In this document: in pieces, positions 7,849 to 15,582 of the stretch
Numbering within the stretch: position 1 is the stretch's first letter
How the letters are laid out: every line of letters begins with the position of its first letter
NCBI RefSeq assembly: GCF_020531965.1
Contig: NZ_JAJAWH010000007.1
Coordinates: forward strand, 124,001-188,000
Source of the DNA: Pseudorhizobium xiangyangii
GTDB lineage: Bacteria; Pseudomonadota; Alphaproteobacteria; Rhizobiales; Rhizobiaceae
Direction of reading: 5' to 3'
DNA: 64,000 nt
Position numbers and translations under genes: made by a program
The notes under the pieces: model-generated
Database searches by the model: none
What the model saw: the letters and a program-made list of their open reading frames with translations, nothing else
Told to the model about the DNA's origin: nothing

Positions 7849-9738
7849 CTACTTGGCAGGCATACCCTCTGGTCTGATCTGCTTCTTGAGTGCAGCGATG
7901 CGGAAGATAGCGTTGGCAGCACCATAACCGCGATAGTTTCGGCGCTCCACGATCTCGAAGAAGAAGCCTTCGCCATACGTGCCGCTGTAGAGCTGAAAGT
8001 ATTCTCCGTGTTCGTCACGATCATACAGGATGTTCTCTGCCTTCAGCCGCTCTGTCAGCTCGGGGTCAAGACCAAAGCGCGCTTCCACATCACCATAGTA
8101 GTTCGGCGAGATCTGCAAGACTCTGAATCCGTTGGCCCTGAGCGCCGACGAGGTGGCGAAGATATCGTCGGTTCTCAAGGCAAGATGCTGAATGCCGGAG
8201 CCAAATTTCTCCGCGATGAAGCGGCCCGCCAACGTGCGCCGGTTTTCGGCACCGTTCATCGTGATGCGGAGTGTGCCGGTGTCATTCTGGATGACCTGAC
8301 TACGCACCACGCCGGCAGGATCGATAATATCGACCACCGGAGTTTTCTCCGTTTCGAAAATCGATGTGTAGAACAGAAGCCAGGTCAGCATTTCGTCATA
8401 GGATACGGTCTGCGCTATGTGATCCACGGCCTGCAGATGGGCGGGCTGCGGAGCGTTATCGTCATCGACGGCCGTGAAGTCGATATCCCAGATGCGGCCG
8501 AGGTCGGCTTTGGCATCGATCAAATAGACAAGTCCGCCACCCACGCCCCGAATTGCCGGGATCTCCACTTCGCTCGGACCAACAGGCTGGCTGAACGCCT
8601 CGGCGCCGAGTGCAACCGCACGCGCCATGGCGTCTGCCGCGTCCGGTACCTGGAGAGCCATGGCATATGCGGAGGTGCCATGCACCGCGTAAGCAGCGTT
8701 GGCAAAACCTGCCTCGTCGGTATTGACGAGAACCCGGATCTCTCCCTGCTGATACACATCGACTTTCTTGGTCTTGTGCACAGCCGCCTTACGGAAGCCG
8801 AGGGAGCGCAACATGGCCGTCAGCTGCACTGCATCTGCCCCGCCGGCCGAGAACTCGACAAAGCCGACGCCCGTGACAGGCTGCCGCGCCGGCATGGCTG
8901 GAAGTGTCAGGCTTGCCACGCTCGGATTTCGCCGCACCTGATCGCCGAGATAAATCAGCGACCGGTGGCCGTCCGCAGCAATTGCCTTTGGCAGGCCGCC
9001 GCGGAACTGATCGTTGAAGATCTCCAGCGAAAAATAACCGTCATACCCGGTCTCGGCGACCGCCGCGACAAAGTCGGCTACCGGCAGGTCACCCTCGCCG
9101 GGCATGTTCCGGAAATGACGGCTCCAGTAGAGAAGGTCCATATCGATCAGCGGTGCATCGGCAAGCTGGACGATGAAGATTTTGTCTTTCGGGATCGACC
9201 GGATCGAGCCAATATCGATCTTCCTGGATAGCGTATGGAAGCTGTCGAGGATGAGGCCGATGCTCGCGTGATCGGCGCGTCGGACGATCTCCCAGGCATC
9301 GCGATGGTCGAAGATGTGCCGCCCCCAGGCCAGCGCCTCGTAGCCTACCCTCAAACCACGTTTTGCCGCCCGCTCGCCCAGTTCATGGAAATCGGCCGCG
9401 GCCCTGTCGATACCACCCAGAGAGACTGGAGACACGTTGGAGCAAACGAGCACAAGATCCGTTCCCAGTTCCTGCATCACGTCGAACTTGCGCTCGGCAC
9501 GGTCGAACGTCCGCGAGCGGTGGGGCTCCGGCATTCCTTCAAAATCGCGGAAGGGCTGAAACAGCGTAATTTCCAGCCCGAAGTCGCGAACCATGCGACC
9601 GACATCTCGGGGACTTCCGTCGAAGGCGAGAAAGTCGTTCTCGAAGATCTCGACCCCGTCGAACCCTGCGCTCGCGATTGCCTCCAGTTTCTCCGGAAGC
9701 TCACCACTGATCGATACCGTCGCGATCGAAGTCTTCAT
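7849..9738 (-). CDS. quiC: 3-dehydroshikimate dehydratase, two-domain (QuiC type)
   Basis: A 629-residue fusion. Residues 1-270 form a sugar-phosphate isomerase-like TIM barrel that dehydrates 3-dehydroshikimate to protocatechuate. Residues 290-629 form a 4-hydroxyphenylpyruvate-dioxygenase-like (vicinal oxygen chelate) domain. The four expected metal ligands of the barrel are present: Glu134 (VGYEALAWG), Asp165 (LILDSFHT), Gln191 (FIVQLADAP) and Glu239 (FSLEIFND). The same architecture is known from Pseudomonas QuiC1. Its start overlaps the stop of the dehydrogenase gene by 4 bp, so the two are coupled. Product catabolism through the beta-ketoadipate pathway must be encoded elsewhere. Confidence 0.93.
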   Translation of the reverse strand: MKTSIATVSISGELPEKLEAIASAGFDGVEIFENDFLAFDGSPRDVGRMVRDFGLEITLFQPFRDFEGMPEPHRSRTFDRAERKFDVMQELGTDLVLVCSNVSPVSLGGIDRAAADFHELGERAAKRGLRVGYEALAWGRHIFDHRDAWEIVRRADHASIGLILDSFHTLSRKIDIGSIRSIPKDKIFIVQLADAPLIDMDLLYWSRHFRNMPGEGDLPVADFVAAVAETGYDGYFSLEIFNDQFRGGLPKAIAADGHRSLIYLGDQVRRNPSVASLTLPAMPARQPVTGVGFVEFSAGGADAVQLTAMLRSLGFRKAAVHKTKKVDVYQQGEIRVLVNTDEAGFANAAYAVHGTSAYAMALQVPDAADAMARAVALGAEAFSQPVGPSEVEIPAIRGVGGGLVYLIDAKADLGRIWDIDFTAVDDDNAPQPAHLQAVDHIAQTVSYDEMLTWLLFYTSIFETEKTPVVDIIDPAGVVRSQVIQNDTGTLRITMNGAENRRTLAGRFIAEKFGSGIQHLALRTDDIFATSSALRANGFRVLQISPNYYGDVEARFGLDPELTERLKAENILYDRDEHGEYFQLYSGTYGEGFFFEIVERRNYRGYGAANAIFRIAALKKQIRPEGMPAK

Positions 9739-10619
9739 CCCATCATCCCGCTGGTCAATTGCCGCCCCTCGCCATCGCCCGTCAACTCAGCAAAGTGCCG
9801 CTGCATGCGTTCTGGATCAGGCTCGACATTCGTAAACAGATGGAAGGCTTTGACCGCCTGAAACACCGCCATGCCTCCCCCATCCAGCGTGCGACAACCT
9901 CGGCTGCGCGCCTGCGCCAGCAATTCCGTAATCAACGGGAAATAGACAATTTCCGCAACCCATTGAGCGGGGCGCAACATATCTGGATCGAGCGGTAGCC
10001 CAGGATACTTTGTCATTCCGGTCGGCGTTGCATGGATCAACCCCGATGCTTCAGCCATAGATGCGCCGAGATCGACGCCAGCCTGAACGATGGCGGCAGG
10101 AAAATAACGGCGCATCGTCTCAGCCAGGGCTTCTGCGCGGCTTTGGTCCCTGTCGAAGATGATGAGCGCGCCGGCGCCGGATCGAAGAATGGCGAACGCA
10201 GTCGCGGCTCCCGCTCCGCCCGCTCCAAGTTGCACCACGCAGCCAAGGTCTGCATCCATTAGCCCGCGTCGGAAACTTGCGGCAAAGCCCCACCAATCCG
10301 TGTTGTGGCCGAAGCGGCGACCATCCCTGAACACGATGGTATTGATCGCGCCTAGCACACTTGCTTCCTCGGAAAGATCATCGACGAAGGAAATGGCGGA
10401 CTGCTTGCAGGGATGGGTGACATTGAGACCGGCAAAGCCATCTCTTTCACAGTCCGCAATAAGCTCTGGAAGTCGCTCCGCCCCGCCCTCTATGCCATCG
10501 AGGTCGAGAAGTTCGTAGCGATAGGAAAGTCCCTGGGCCTTGCCCTCGGCCATATGCATGGCCGGCGTCAACGAGGCCTGTATACCGTTACCGATAAGGC
10601 CGACCCGATATGCTGACAT
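9735..10619 (-). CDS. aroE: Shikimate/quinate dehydrogenase (AroE family, QsuD-like)
   Basis: A 294-residue NAD(P)-dependent dehydrogenase. The N-terminal substrate domain begins MSAYRVGLIGNGIQ and has SLTPAMHMAEGKAQG instead of the biosynthetic AroE pattern (S-x-S-P then H-N). This Thr/Pro/AEG pattern resembles catabolic quinate/shikimate dehydrogenases such as QsuD. The nucleotide-binding motif is QLGAGGAGAATAFA and the substrate Lys/Asp regions NVTHPCKQ and GHNTDWWGF are present. The start at 10619 follows family homology; an in-frame ATG at 10649 is a possible alternative. It is the first gene of the aroE-quiC unit, with the TetR operator candidate 59 bp upstream. Confidence 0.9.
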   Translation of the reverse strand: MSAYRVGLIGNGIQASLTPAMHMAEGKAQGLSYRYELLDLDGIEGGAERLPELIADCERDGFAGLNVTHPCKQSAISFVDDLSEEASVLGAINTIVFRDGRRFGHNTDWWGFAASFRRGLMDADLGCVVQLGAGGAGAATAFAILRSGAGALIIFDRDQSRAEALAETMRRYFPAAIVQAGVDLGASMAEASGLIHATPTGMTKYPGLPLDPDMLRPAQWVAEIVYFPLITELLAQARSRGCRTLDGGGMAVFQAVKAFHLFTNVEPDPERMQRHFAELTGDGEGRQLTSGMMG

Positions 10620-10677
10620 AATCCAAGCCCACTCCCTTACATGCGTCATGGTGACGCCTCGCTCCTTGATCTGGATT

Positions 10678-10696
10678 AATGTACTAACTAGTTCGT
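10678..10696 (-). promoter_or_regulatory. TetR operator candidate in the aroE-tetR intergenic region
   Basis: The segment 10678-10695 matches 16 of 18 bases of the site upstream of dctP, including the core ACTAA-N4-TTCGT (one mismatch from a perfect palindrome). It lies between the divergent dehydrogenase and tetR genes. On the minus strand a consensus TTGACA box immediately precedes it, so a repressor here would block the aroE-quiC promoter. Confidence 0.6.
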
Positions 10697-10799
10697 GTCA
10701 ATTATCGAAGGCATTGAAAGCCAAGCGCAAGCCCAATATGAAGAAACGGCCATAGCTTGCGGGGCGGGCACCACGCGCTCCGTTGATTGATGGGATAAA

Positions 10800-11480
10800 T
10801 TGATTGTGACGAACCCGACTTCAGAGCGCGAAAGCCGAAAGAACGATCCCGAAAAGACCAGGGAAGACATTCTTGCGGTCGCCACCGAAGAATTTGCTGC
10901 GTTTGGTCTGTCGGGCGGTCGCGTTGACGCAATTGCGGAAAAGACGCGCACATCCAAGCGGATGATCTATTATTACTTTGGCAGCAAGGAAGACCTCTAT
11001 CTCGCCGTGCTGGAGAAGGCCTATCGCAAGATCCGCTCTCTGGAGGCCGATCTCGAGCTAGCAGGCATGCCTCCCGTGCAGGCACTTCGCACGCTGATTA
11101 CGACCACGTTCGACCACGACGAAAAGAACCCCGAGTTCGTACGCCTCGTCAGCATCGAGAACATCCACCACGCAAATCACATGAAGCGATCGTCGGAAAT
11201 CGGCGAACTCAACATTTCGGTGATCCGTACCATAAGCGACATCCTGGAGCGGGGCCGCAGGGACGGTACGTTCCGCCACGATATCGATCCGATCGACCTT
11301 CACATGATGATCAGTGCGTTCTGCTTCTTTCGCGTCTCCAACCGATACACCTTCGGCACGATCTTCCACCGCGATCTTTCGGCACCGGAATTCTACGAGC
11401 GCCACAGGACGATGATCGCAGATGCCGTACTGGCTTACGTCACGACGCGGGACGGCGAAGCCACGCCTCAGACGAAGTAG
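10800..11480 (+). CDS. TetR family transcriptional regulator of the quinate/shikimate cluster
   Basis: A 226-residue regulator starting at a TTG (a GTG two codons later is an alternative). The N-terminal helix-turn-helix spans about residues 20-66 (ILAVATEEFAAFGLSGG then RTSKRMIYYYFGSKEDLYLAVL), which is diagnostic of TetR. The C-terminal domain is all-alpha ligand-binding. It is divergent from aroE-quiC across 180 bp, and two near-identical palindromic sites precede the two catabolic units. It is therefore the likely repressor, relieved by quinate, shikimate or a pathway intermediate. The ligand is inferred. Confidence 0.9.
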   Translation: MIVTNPTSERESRKNDPEKTREDILAVATEEFAAFGLSGGRVDAIAEKTRTSKRMIYYYFGSKEDLYLAVLEKAYRKIRSLEADLELAGMPPVQALRTLITTTFDHDEKNPEFVRLVSIENIHHANHMKRSSEIGELNISVIRTISDILERGRRDGTFRHDIDPIDLHMMISAFCFFRVSNRYTFGTIFHRDLSAPEFYERHRTMIADAVLAYVTTRDGEATPQTK

Positions 11481-11497
11481 CTTCAACACCGCAAACA

Positions 11498-11523
11498 GGA
11501 ACGAAAAGGCCCAAACCTCCGTT
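11498..11523 (+). promoter_or_regulatory. EcfG/RpoE2-type stress promoter candidate (GFA gene)
   Basis: Reads GGAAC, 17 bp, CGTT, an exact match to the general-stress sigma consensus (N16-17). It lies 67 bp upstream of the ATG of the GFA-family pseudogene and just after the tetR stop. This is a motif match only. Confidence 0.5.
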
Positions 11524-11590
11524 CTGCCTCCATCAACCGGATCCGGGTCCCGGCGGTTGATACTGGCAGATCAATAAGAGGAGGCGGGAC

Positions 11591-11964
11591 ATGATCATCC
11601 GTTCGGGAAGCTGCCTCTGTGGCGCCGTTCGCTACTCCGTCAAAGGCCCGCCGCTCAGGACCGGACTTTGCCATTGCGCCGATTGCCGAAAGGAAAGCGG
11701 CTCAAGCTTCGTGACATTCGCCGTGTGGCCAGCACACGCCTTTGAGAGCAGTGGCCAGATCAAGATCTTTGAAGGACGCGGTTTCTGCATCGACTGCGGC
11801 TCGCGATTGTTCAATCCGGGCGAAGGCGAAGTCGAGATCCGCGTCGGCTCTTTCGACATGGCACCCACCGATATCAGCCGACCTACGAAATATGGACCAA
11901 GCGGCGGGAGGACTGGCTGCATCCGCTTGTCGGGGCAGAGCAGTTCGAGGAGGATCGGCAGTAA
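11591..11964 (+). pseudogene. GFA family (glutathione-dependent formaldehyde-activating-like) protein, frameshifted
   Basis: The frame starts with GSCLCGAVRYSVKG and carries the zinc-binding pairs of the GFA/Mss4-like fold: CLC, CHCADC and CIDCGSRLF. Homology stops abruptly near 11877, after DMAPTDIS. In the next frame the expected family ending appears (PTYEIWTKRREDW then LHPLVGAEQFEEDRQ), closing with TAA at 11962-11964. One missing base near 11877, for instance ATCAGG reduced to ATCAG, accounts for the break. If read without correction, the frame continues as an atypical tail to 12064. Either a recent pseudogene or a sequencing indel. GFA proteins are small zinc proteins of mostly unknown substrate. 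Confidence 0.8.
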
Positions 11965-12107
11965 GCCCCCGGCGAGCAAATCCGTGTTCGATCCGTCAAG
12001 CGCCGCCCCGCACGTCATCGACGTGCCGACTCCATCAATAGCGGCCAGAAGCCTGCTTCGCTGATACCAGATTCCACTCATCCGCCTCCTTGAAACAGGA
12101 TGATTGC

Positions 12108-12140
12108 GGTGCTAACTATAGCGCACATATAGTTAGCACC
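12108..12140. promoter_or_regulatory. MarR operator: perfect 13-bp inverted repeat
   Basis: GGTGCTAACTATA, 7-bp spacer, TATAGTTAGCACC. All 13 bases of each arm pair. It ends 21 bp before the marR start and overlaps a plausible core promoter (TTGCGG-N18-TATAGT). This suits an autorepressing MarR protein. No other copy was noticed in the window. Confidence 0.75.
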
Positions 12141-12161
12141 CTAACAATTTTGAGTTTCGCC

Positions 12162-12617
12162 ATGAACAAGGACGCGCTGACCTCGGAGTTTCTCGAGGCA
12201 TTGACGAATGCCAGCCGAAAGATTCGAACAGCCTTTAACCAGAGGGTCACGGCCCACGGCCTTACCTACCCCCGCGCCCGCGCACTGCTCAGGCTTTCCA
12301 AGAAGCCCGGCATGACTCAAAGCGAGCTTGCCTGTGAGCTGGAACTCGAGCAGGCGACGATGGTTCGCATTCTGGATCGAATGGAAGAACACGGTCTTGT
12401 CGAACGGCAACCGGACCCCAAGGACAGACGAGCCAAACTTATTGTCCTGACACCGCGTGGAACGGAACAGGCCGCTCTGGTGACGTCCATCGGACATTCG
12501 ATGCGACTGGAGATTTTTGCTGACATCAACTCCGAGGATATCGCGGCCGGAATCCAGCTACTCAACAAGCTTGGCGAGAGAGCAATGCTCATGGAGGACC
12601 TTCGTGACCTCACGTGA
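12162..12617 (+). CDS. MarR family transcriptional regulator
   Basis: A 151-residue winged-helix regulator. Start 12162 (MNKDALTSEF) is chosen because the longer frame would begin inside the palindromic operator region. The HTH and wing read MTQSELACELELEQATMVR and DRMEEHGLVERQPDPKDRR, with the conserved D-x-R wing motif. It overlaps the downstream MFS gene by 14 bp and heads a marR-emrB-emrA-like operon. The likely role is repression of the efflux operon until a phenolic or toxic ligand binds. The ligand is unknown. Confidence 0.92.
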   Translation: MNKDALTSEFLEALTNASRKIRTAFNQRVTAHGLTYPRARALLRLSKKPGMTQSELACELELEQATMVRILDRMEEHGLVERQPDPKDRRAKLIVLTPRGTEQAALVTSIGHSMRLEIFADINSEDIAAGIQLLNKLGERAMLMEDLRDLT

Positions 12618-14313
12618 AGCCCTTGCCACAACGGCTCACCTGGAAAGATCGGGCGACGTGCCCATAGCAGGCGCATCGGTAGAAGCACCGGCTGCATTGC
12701 GGGAACAGCAACCTTCTGCCCCCCCTGCTTTCGTGCCCAGGTCGCCGCTGCTGACAGCAGGCTACATCATCGCTGCAACCATCGTTGCCCTGACCCAAGG
12801 GCTCGGATTGAGTTTCATTTCGACAAACCTGCAACAAATCGCCGGGCCGATGCACCTTACCCAGGGCGAAGCTGCGTGGCTGATGGCCGCCTATCTGTTC
12901 CCCAATGTCAGCCTTTCGCTGCTGCTGTTCAAGCTGCGAACCCAGTACGGCATACGCAATTTCTGCGAGGTGGCCATTGTCGCTTATGTTCTGGTTTGTA
13001 TCGCTCATCTTTGGGTGGAAGGCTACGAGAGCGCACTGGTTTTGCGCTTCTTCGCCGGCATCGCCGCCGCGCCGATGTCTTCCATGGCTTTTCTTTACAT
13101 GCTGGAGTCAGTGCCGCCGCACAGAAAACTCAACATCGGCCTTTGTCTGGCGTTGACGGCGCTGGCCCTTCCCACACCTGTGGCGGGTCTCATTTCACCC
13201 GCCTTGCTCGATATCGGCGGCTACCACGCGCTCTACGTCGTCGAATTGGGGATGGCGATGATTTCGCTCGGCCTCATCTATCTGCTGCCCCTCACCTCGC
13301 CGCCCCGCGAGAAAGTGATCAGCCTTCTCGACGTCATCACGTACTGCTTCCTCGCCATGGCGATGGGCTTGTTCGCCATTGCTCTCGTGGTCGGGCGTTT
13401 TTACTGGTGGACAGAGGCTGACTGGCTCGGCTGGCTGATCGTCGGCAGCATTATCTCGGCCATGGTGGTGGCGGTGATCGAGCTGAACCGCAAGGATCAC
13501 CTGCTCGATATCCGCTGGCTGACATCGCGGGAAATCATCCACATCACCGGCGCGTTGCTGGTATTCCGCATCATCCTGTCGGAGCAATCCAGCGGCGCAA
13601 TCTATTTCCTGCGGACAATGGGTCTTCAGAATGAGCAACTCGCAGGCCTTTACTGGGTCATTCTAGGTGCATCGGTTTTGTCCGGCCTCGTATGCGCAGC
13701 CGTTATGAAACCAGGCCGGGAGGCTGCGATCCACGCCGTTTCGTTGCTCCTTCTGGCGATCGGCAGCTATCTAGACAGCCATTCGACCGCTCTTACTCGT
13801 CCGGAGCAGATGTATCTCAGCCAGATGCTTATCGGATTTGCCGCCGGGCTGTTCCTGCCACCCGCAGTGGCCATCGGTTTGACATCGGCGCTGAAACGGG
13901 GACCGAAATACGTCCTGTCCTTCATCATCGTTTTCCTGACGACGCAAAAGGTCGGTGGGTTTATCGGCAGCGCCTTGTTCGGCACGTTTGTCCAGTGGCG
14001 AGAACAGTTTCATTCGTTCCGCCTTGTCTCGGATCTGCAATCCACCGACCCGCTTGTCGTTCAACGCCTTCGCCAGCTCGGCGCCGCCTACGGGAAGGTG
14101 ATGAGCGATCCGGCCCAGCAGAACATCCAGGGGGCTCAGCTCCTTGCAAGGCAGACAACGCAGCAAGCGTATGTCCTTGCCTACAACGACGCGTTCCTGA
14201 TGACAGCGCTTCTCGCGCTTTTTGCGCTGTTTTCCCTGCTCATCCATGTGGCTTGGCGAAACCGCGAGCGTTGGCTGCAACGGCAGCCGTCCGCTCAGCC
14301 CGCCATCGCCTGA
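12604..14313 (+). CDS. MFS multidrug efflux transporter (DHA2/EmrB-like, 14 TM)
   Basis: A 569-residue drug:H+ antiporter. The GTG at 12604 is preceded by GGAGG at 6-nt spacing and overlaps the marR stop; earlier frame starts lie deep inside marR. After a 45-residue soluble N-terminus, about 14 hydrophobic helices follow. The first is GYIIAATIVALTQGLGLSF, and helix 1 leads into NLQQIAGPMHLTQGEAAWL, the EmrB-type motif. Together with the adjacent membrane-fusion protein it should form an EmrAB-type inner-membrane pump using an outer-membrane channel encoded elsewhere. Confidence 0.9.
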   Translation: MTSREALATTAHLERSGDVPIAGASVEAPAALREQQPSAPPAFVPRSPLLTAGYIIAATIVALTQGLGLSFISTNLQQIAGPMHLTQGEAAWLMAAYLFPNVSLSLLLFKLRTQYGIRNFCEVAIVAYVLVCIAHLWVEGYESALVLRFFAGIAAAPMSSMAFLYMLESVPPHRKLNIGLCLALTALALPTPVAGLISPALLDIGGYHALYVVELGMAMISLGLIYLLPLTSPPREKVISLLDVITYCFLAMAMGLFAIALVVGRFYWWTEADWLGWLIVGSIISAMVVAVIELNRKDHLLDIRWLTSREIIHITGALLVFRIILSEQSSGAIYFLRTMGLQNEQLAGLYWVILGASVLSGLVCAAVMKPGREAAIHAVSLLLLAIGSYLDSHSTALTRPEQMYLSQMLIGFAAGLFLPPAVAIGLTSALKRGPKYVLSFIIVFLTTQKVGGFIGSALFGTFVQWREQFHSFRLVSDLQSTDPLVVQRLRQLGAAYGKVMSDPAQQNIQGAQLLARQTTQQAYVLAYNDAFLMTALLALFALFSLLIHVAWRNRERWLQRQPSAQPAIA

Positions 14314-14341
14314 CACAAGATCTCATTGAGTGATAGAAGCC

Positions 14342-15433
14342 ATGACCACGATATTCCGTTCCCTTGCCACCTATGTCGCCATCCTTGTCGGCCTCGCCGG
14401 CGTCGGCGTCATCCTCTACACATGGAACCTGCCTCCATTCCACGGCACGGTCGAGATGACCGACGACGCCTATGTCCGCGGGCAGGTAACGCTGATCAGT
14501 CCGCAACTCGCCGGCTATCTGGTCGAGGTGCCGGTGCAGGATTACCAGAAGGTCAAGCAAGGCGATGTGATCGCCCGTATCGATGACCGCATCTACAGGC
14601 AGAAGCTGGAACAGGCCAAGGCGTCACTTGAGACTGCAAAAGCGTCACTGGCCAATTCCGACCAGAGCGAGAAGAGTGCCGATGCAAAGATCGTTTCGGC
14701 CCGGGCGCAGCTCGAAGGCGCCAAGGCCGCGTTCGAGGCTGCAAGGACGGCAGACGAGCGCACGCGGTTGTTACTCGCGAAGAAAATAGCAACCCAAAGT
14801 GACGCGGAAAAGACGCAGGCCGGCTTCAATCAGGCCCTGGCCACCGTCCATCAGGCGGAGGCCGCTCTTCTTGTCGCCGAGCAGGATCTGAATACCACGG
14901 TCGTATCCCGACGCTCCCTGGAAGCTTCCGTTGAAAGCGCCCGCGCCGCGGTAAAGCTTGCGGAAATCGACTTGCAGAATACGCAGGTTGTTGCACCGCA
15001 GGATGGAACGCTGGGTGAAGTAACCGGACGGTTGGGCCAGTACGTCACCGCCGGCACCCAGCTTGGGTCGATCGTGCCAAGCCGGATCTGGGTGGTGGCC
15101 AACTTCAAGGAAACCCAGCTTGCTGGTATGGCAGCCGGACAGATCGTCACCTTTACGGTCGACGCATTGGGCGACCATGACTTCGTCGGCCGCATCGAGC
15201 GTTTCGCACCGGCTACCGGTTCGGAATTTTCCGTTATCAAGGCGGATAATGCCACCGGCAATTTCACCAAGGTAGCGCAACGTATCCCGGTCCGGATTGC
15301 GATTGAACCACAGCAGCCGGTGACAGAAAGGCTGGTGCCGGGCATGTCCGTCGTCGCACACATCGATCTTGCTCAAGATGGTCCGGCACTGGCCGCTGTC
15401 GATCACACTGACGCTGTCTCCAAGCAACAGTAA
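14342..15433 (+). CDS. HlyD/EmrA family periplasmic adaptor
   Basis: A 363-residue membrane-fusion protein with one N-terminal TM helix (about 5-25). A first lipoyl/barrel half follows (TDDAYVRGQVTLISPQLAGYL, with VEVPVQDYQKVKQGDVIARID), then a long alanine- and glutamine-rich coiled-coil hairpin (about 85-200), then the second half (VVAPQDGTLGEVTGRLGQYV). ATG 14342 is preferred over an upstream GTG at 14330. It lies 28 bp after the MFS gene and is followed by a strong terminator, closing the operon. Confidence 0.91.
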   Translation: MTTIFRSLATYVAILVGLAGVGVILYTWNLPPFHGTVEMTDDAYVRGQVTLISPQLAGYLVEVPVQDYQKVKQGDVIARIDDRIYRQKLEQAKASLETAKASLANSDQSEKSADAKIVSARAQLEGAKAAFEAARTADERTRLLLAKKIATQSDAEKTQAGFNQALATVHQAEAALLVAEQDLNTTVVSRRSLEASVESARAAVKLAEIDLQNTQVVAPQDGTLGEVTGRLGQYVTAGTQLGSIVPSRIWVVANFKETQLAGMAAGQIVTFTVDALGDHDFVGRIERFAPATGSEFSVIKADNATGNFTKVAQRIPVRIAIEPQQPVTERLVPGMSVVAHIDLAQDGPALAAVDHTDAVSKQQ

Positions 15434-15435
15434 CG

Positions 15436-15467
15436 GCCCGCGCTGACAAATACTCGCGGGCGTTTTC
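15436..15467 (+). terminator. Rho-independent terminator of the marR-efflux operon
   Basis: A perfect 7-bp GC stem (GCCCGCG ... CGCGGGC) with a 12-nt loop, immediately followed by GTTTTCT. It begins 2 bp after the TAA of the adaptor gene. Confidence 0.75.
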
Positions 15468-15525
15468 TCGGATGTATAGCTCTGCCCTCCTTAGTGGCCC
15501 TTCCGCGCAATGTTCCCTTCGACAA

Positions 15526-15550
15526 GGAACCGCTCTGCAGATGGCACGTT
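15526..15550 (+). promoter_or_regulatory. EcfG/RpoE2-type stress promoter (GH13 gene)
   Basis: An exact GGAAC-N16-CGTT match, ending 32 bp before the ATG of the GH13 gene. That leaves a leader of roughly 25 nt containing the GGAG ribosome site. It lies right after a terminator, so this gene needs its own promoter. Confidence 0.7.
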
Positions 15551-15582
15551 GCAGACGGATCCCATCGACTCCGGAGCTGTCC

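Noticed and set aside
8008-9231. A 407-codon plus-strand frame antisense to quiC
   Set aside because: All four QuiC metal ligands lie on the opposite strand; the frame is a compositional shadow.
10666-10679. TTGAT-N4-ATTAA, an FNR-like sequence in the aroE promoter
   Set aside because: One mismatch in the second half-site, no positional or functional support, and it overlaps the better supported TetR operator region.
11965-12064. Reading the GFA gene straight through to 12064 as an intact 157-residue protein
   Set aside because: The tail after 11877 has no family similarity, whereas the alternative frame restores the conserved GFA ending exactly.
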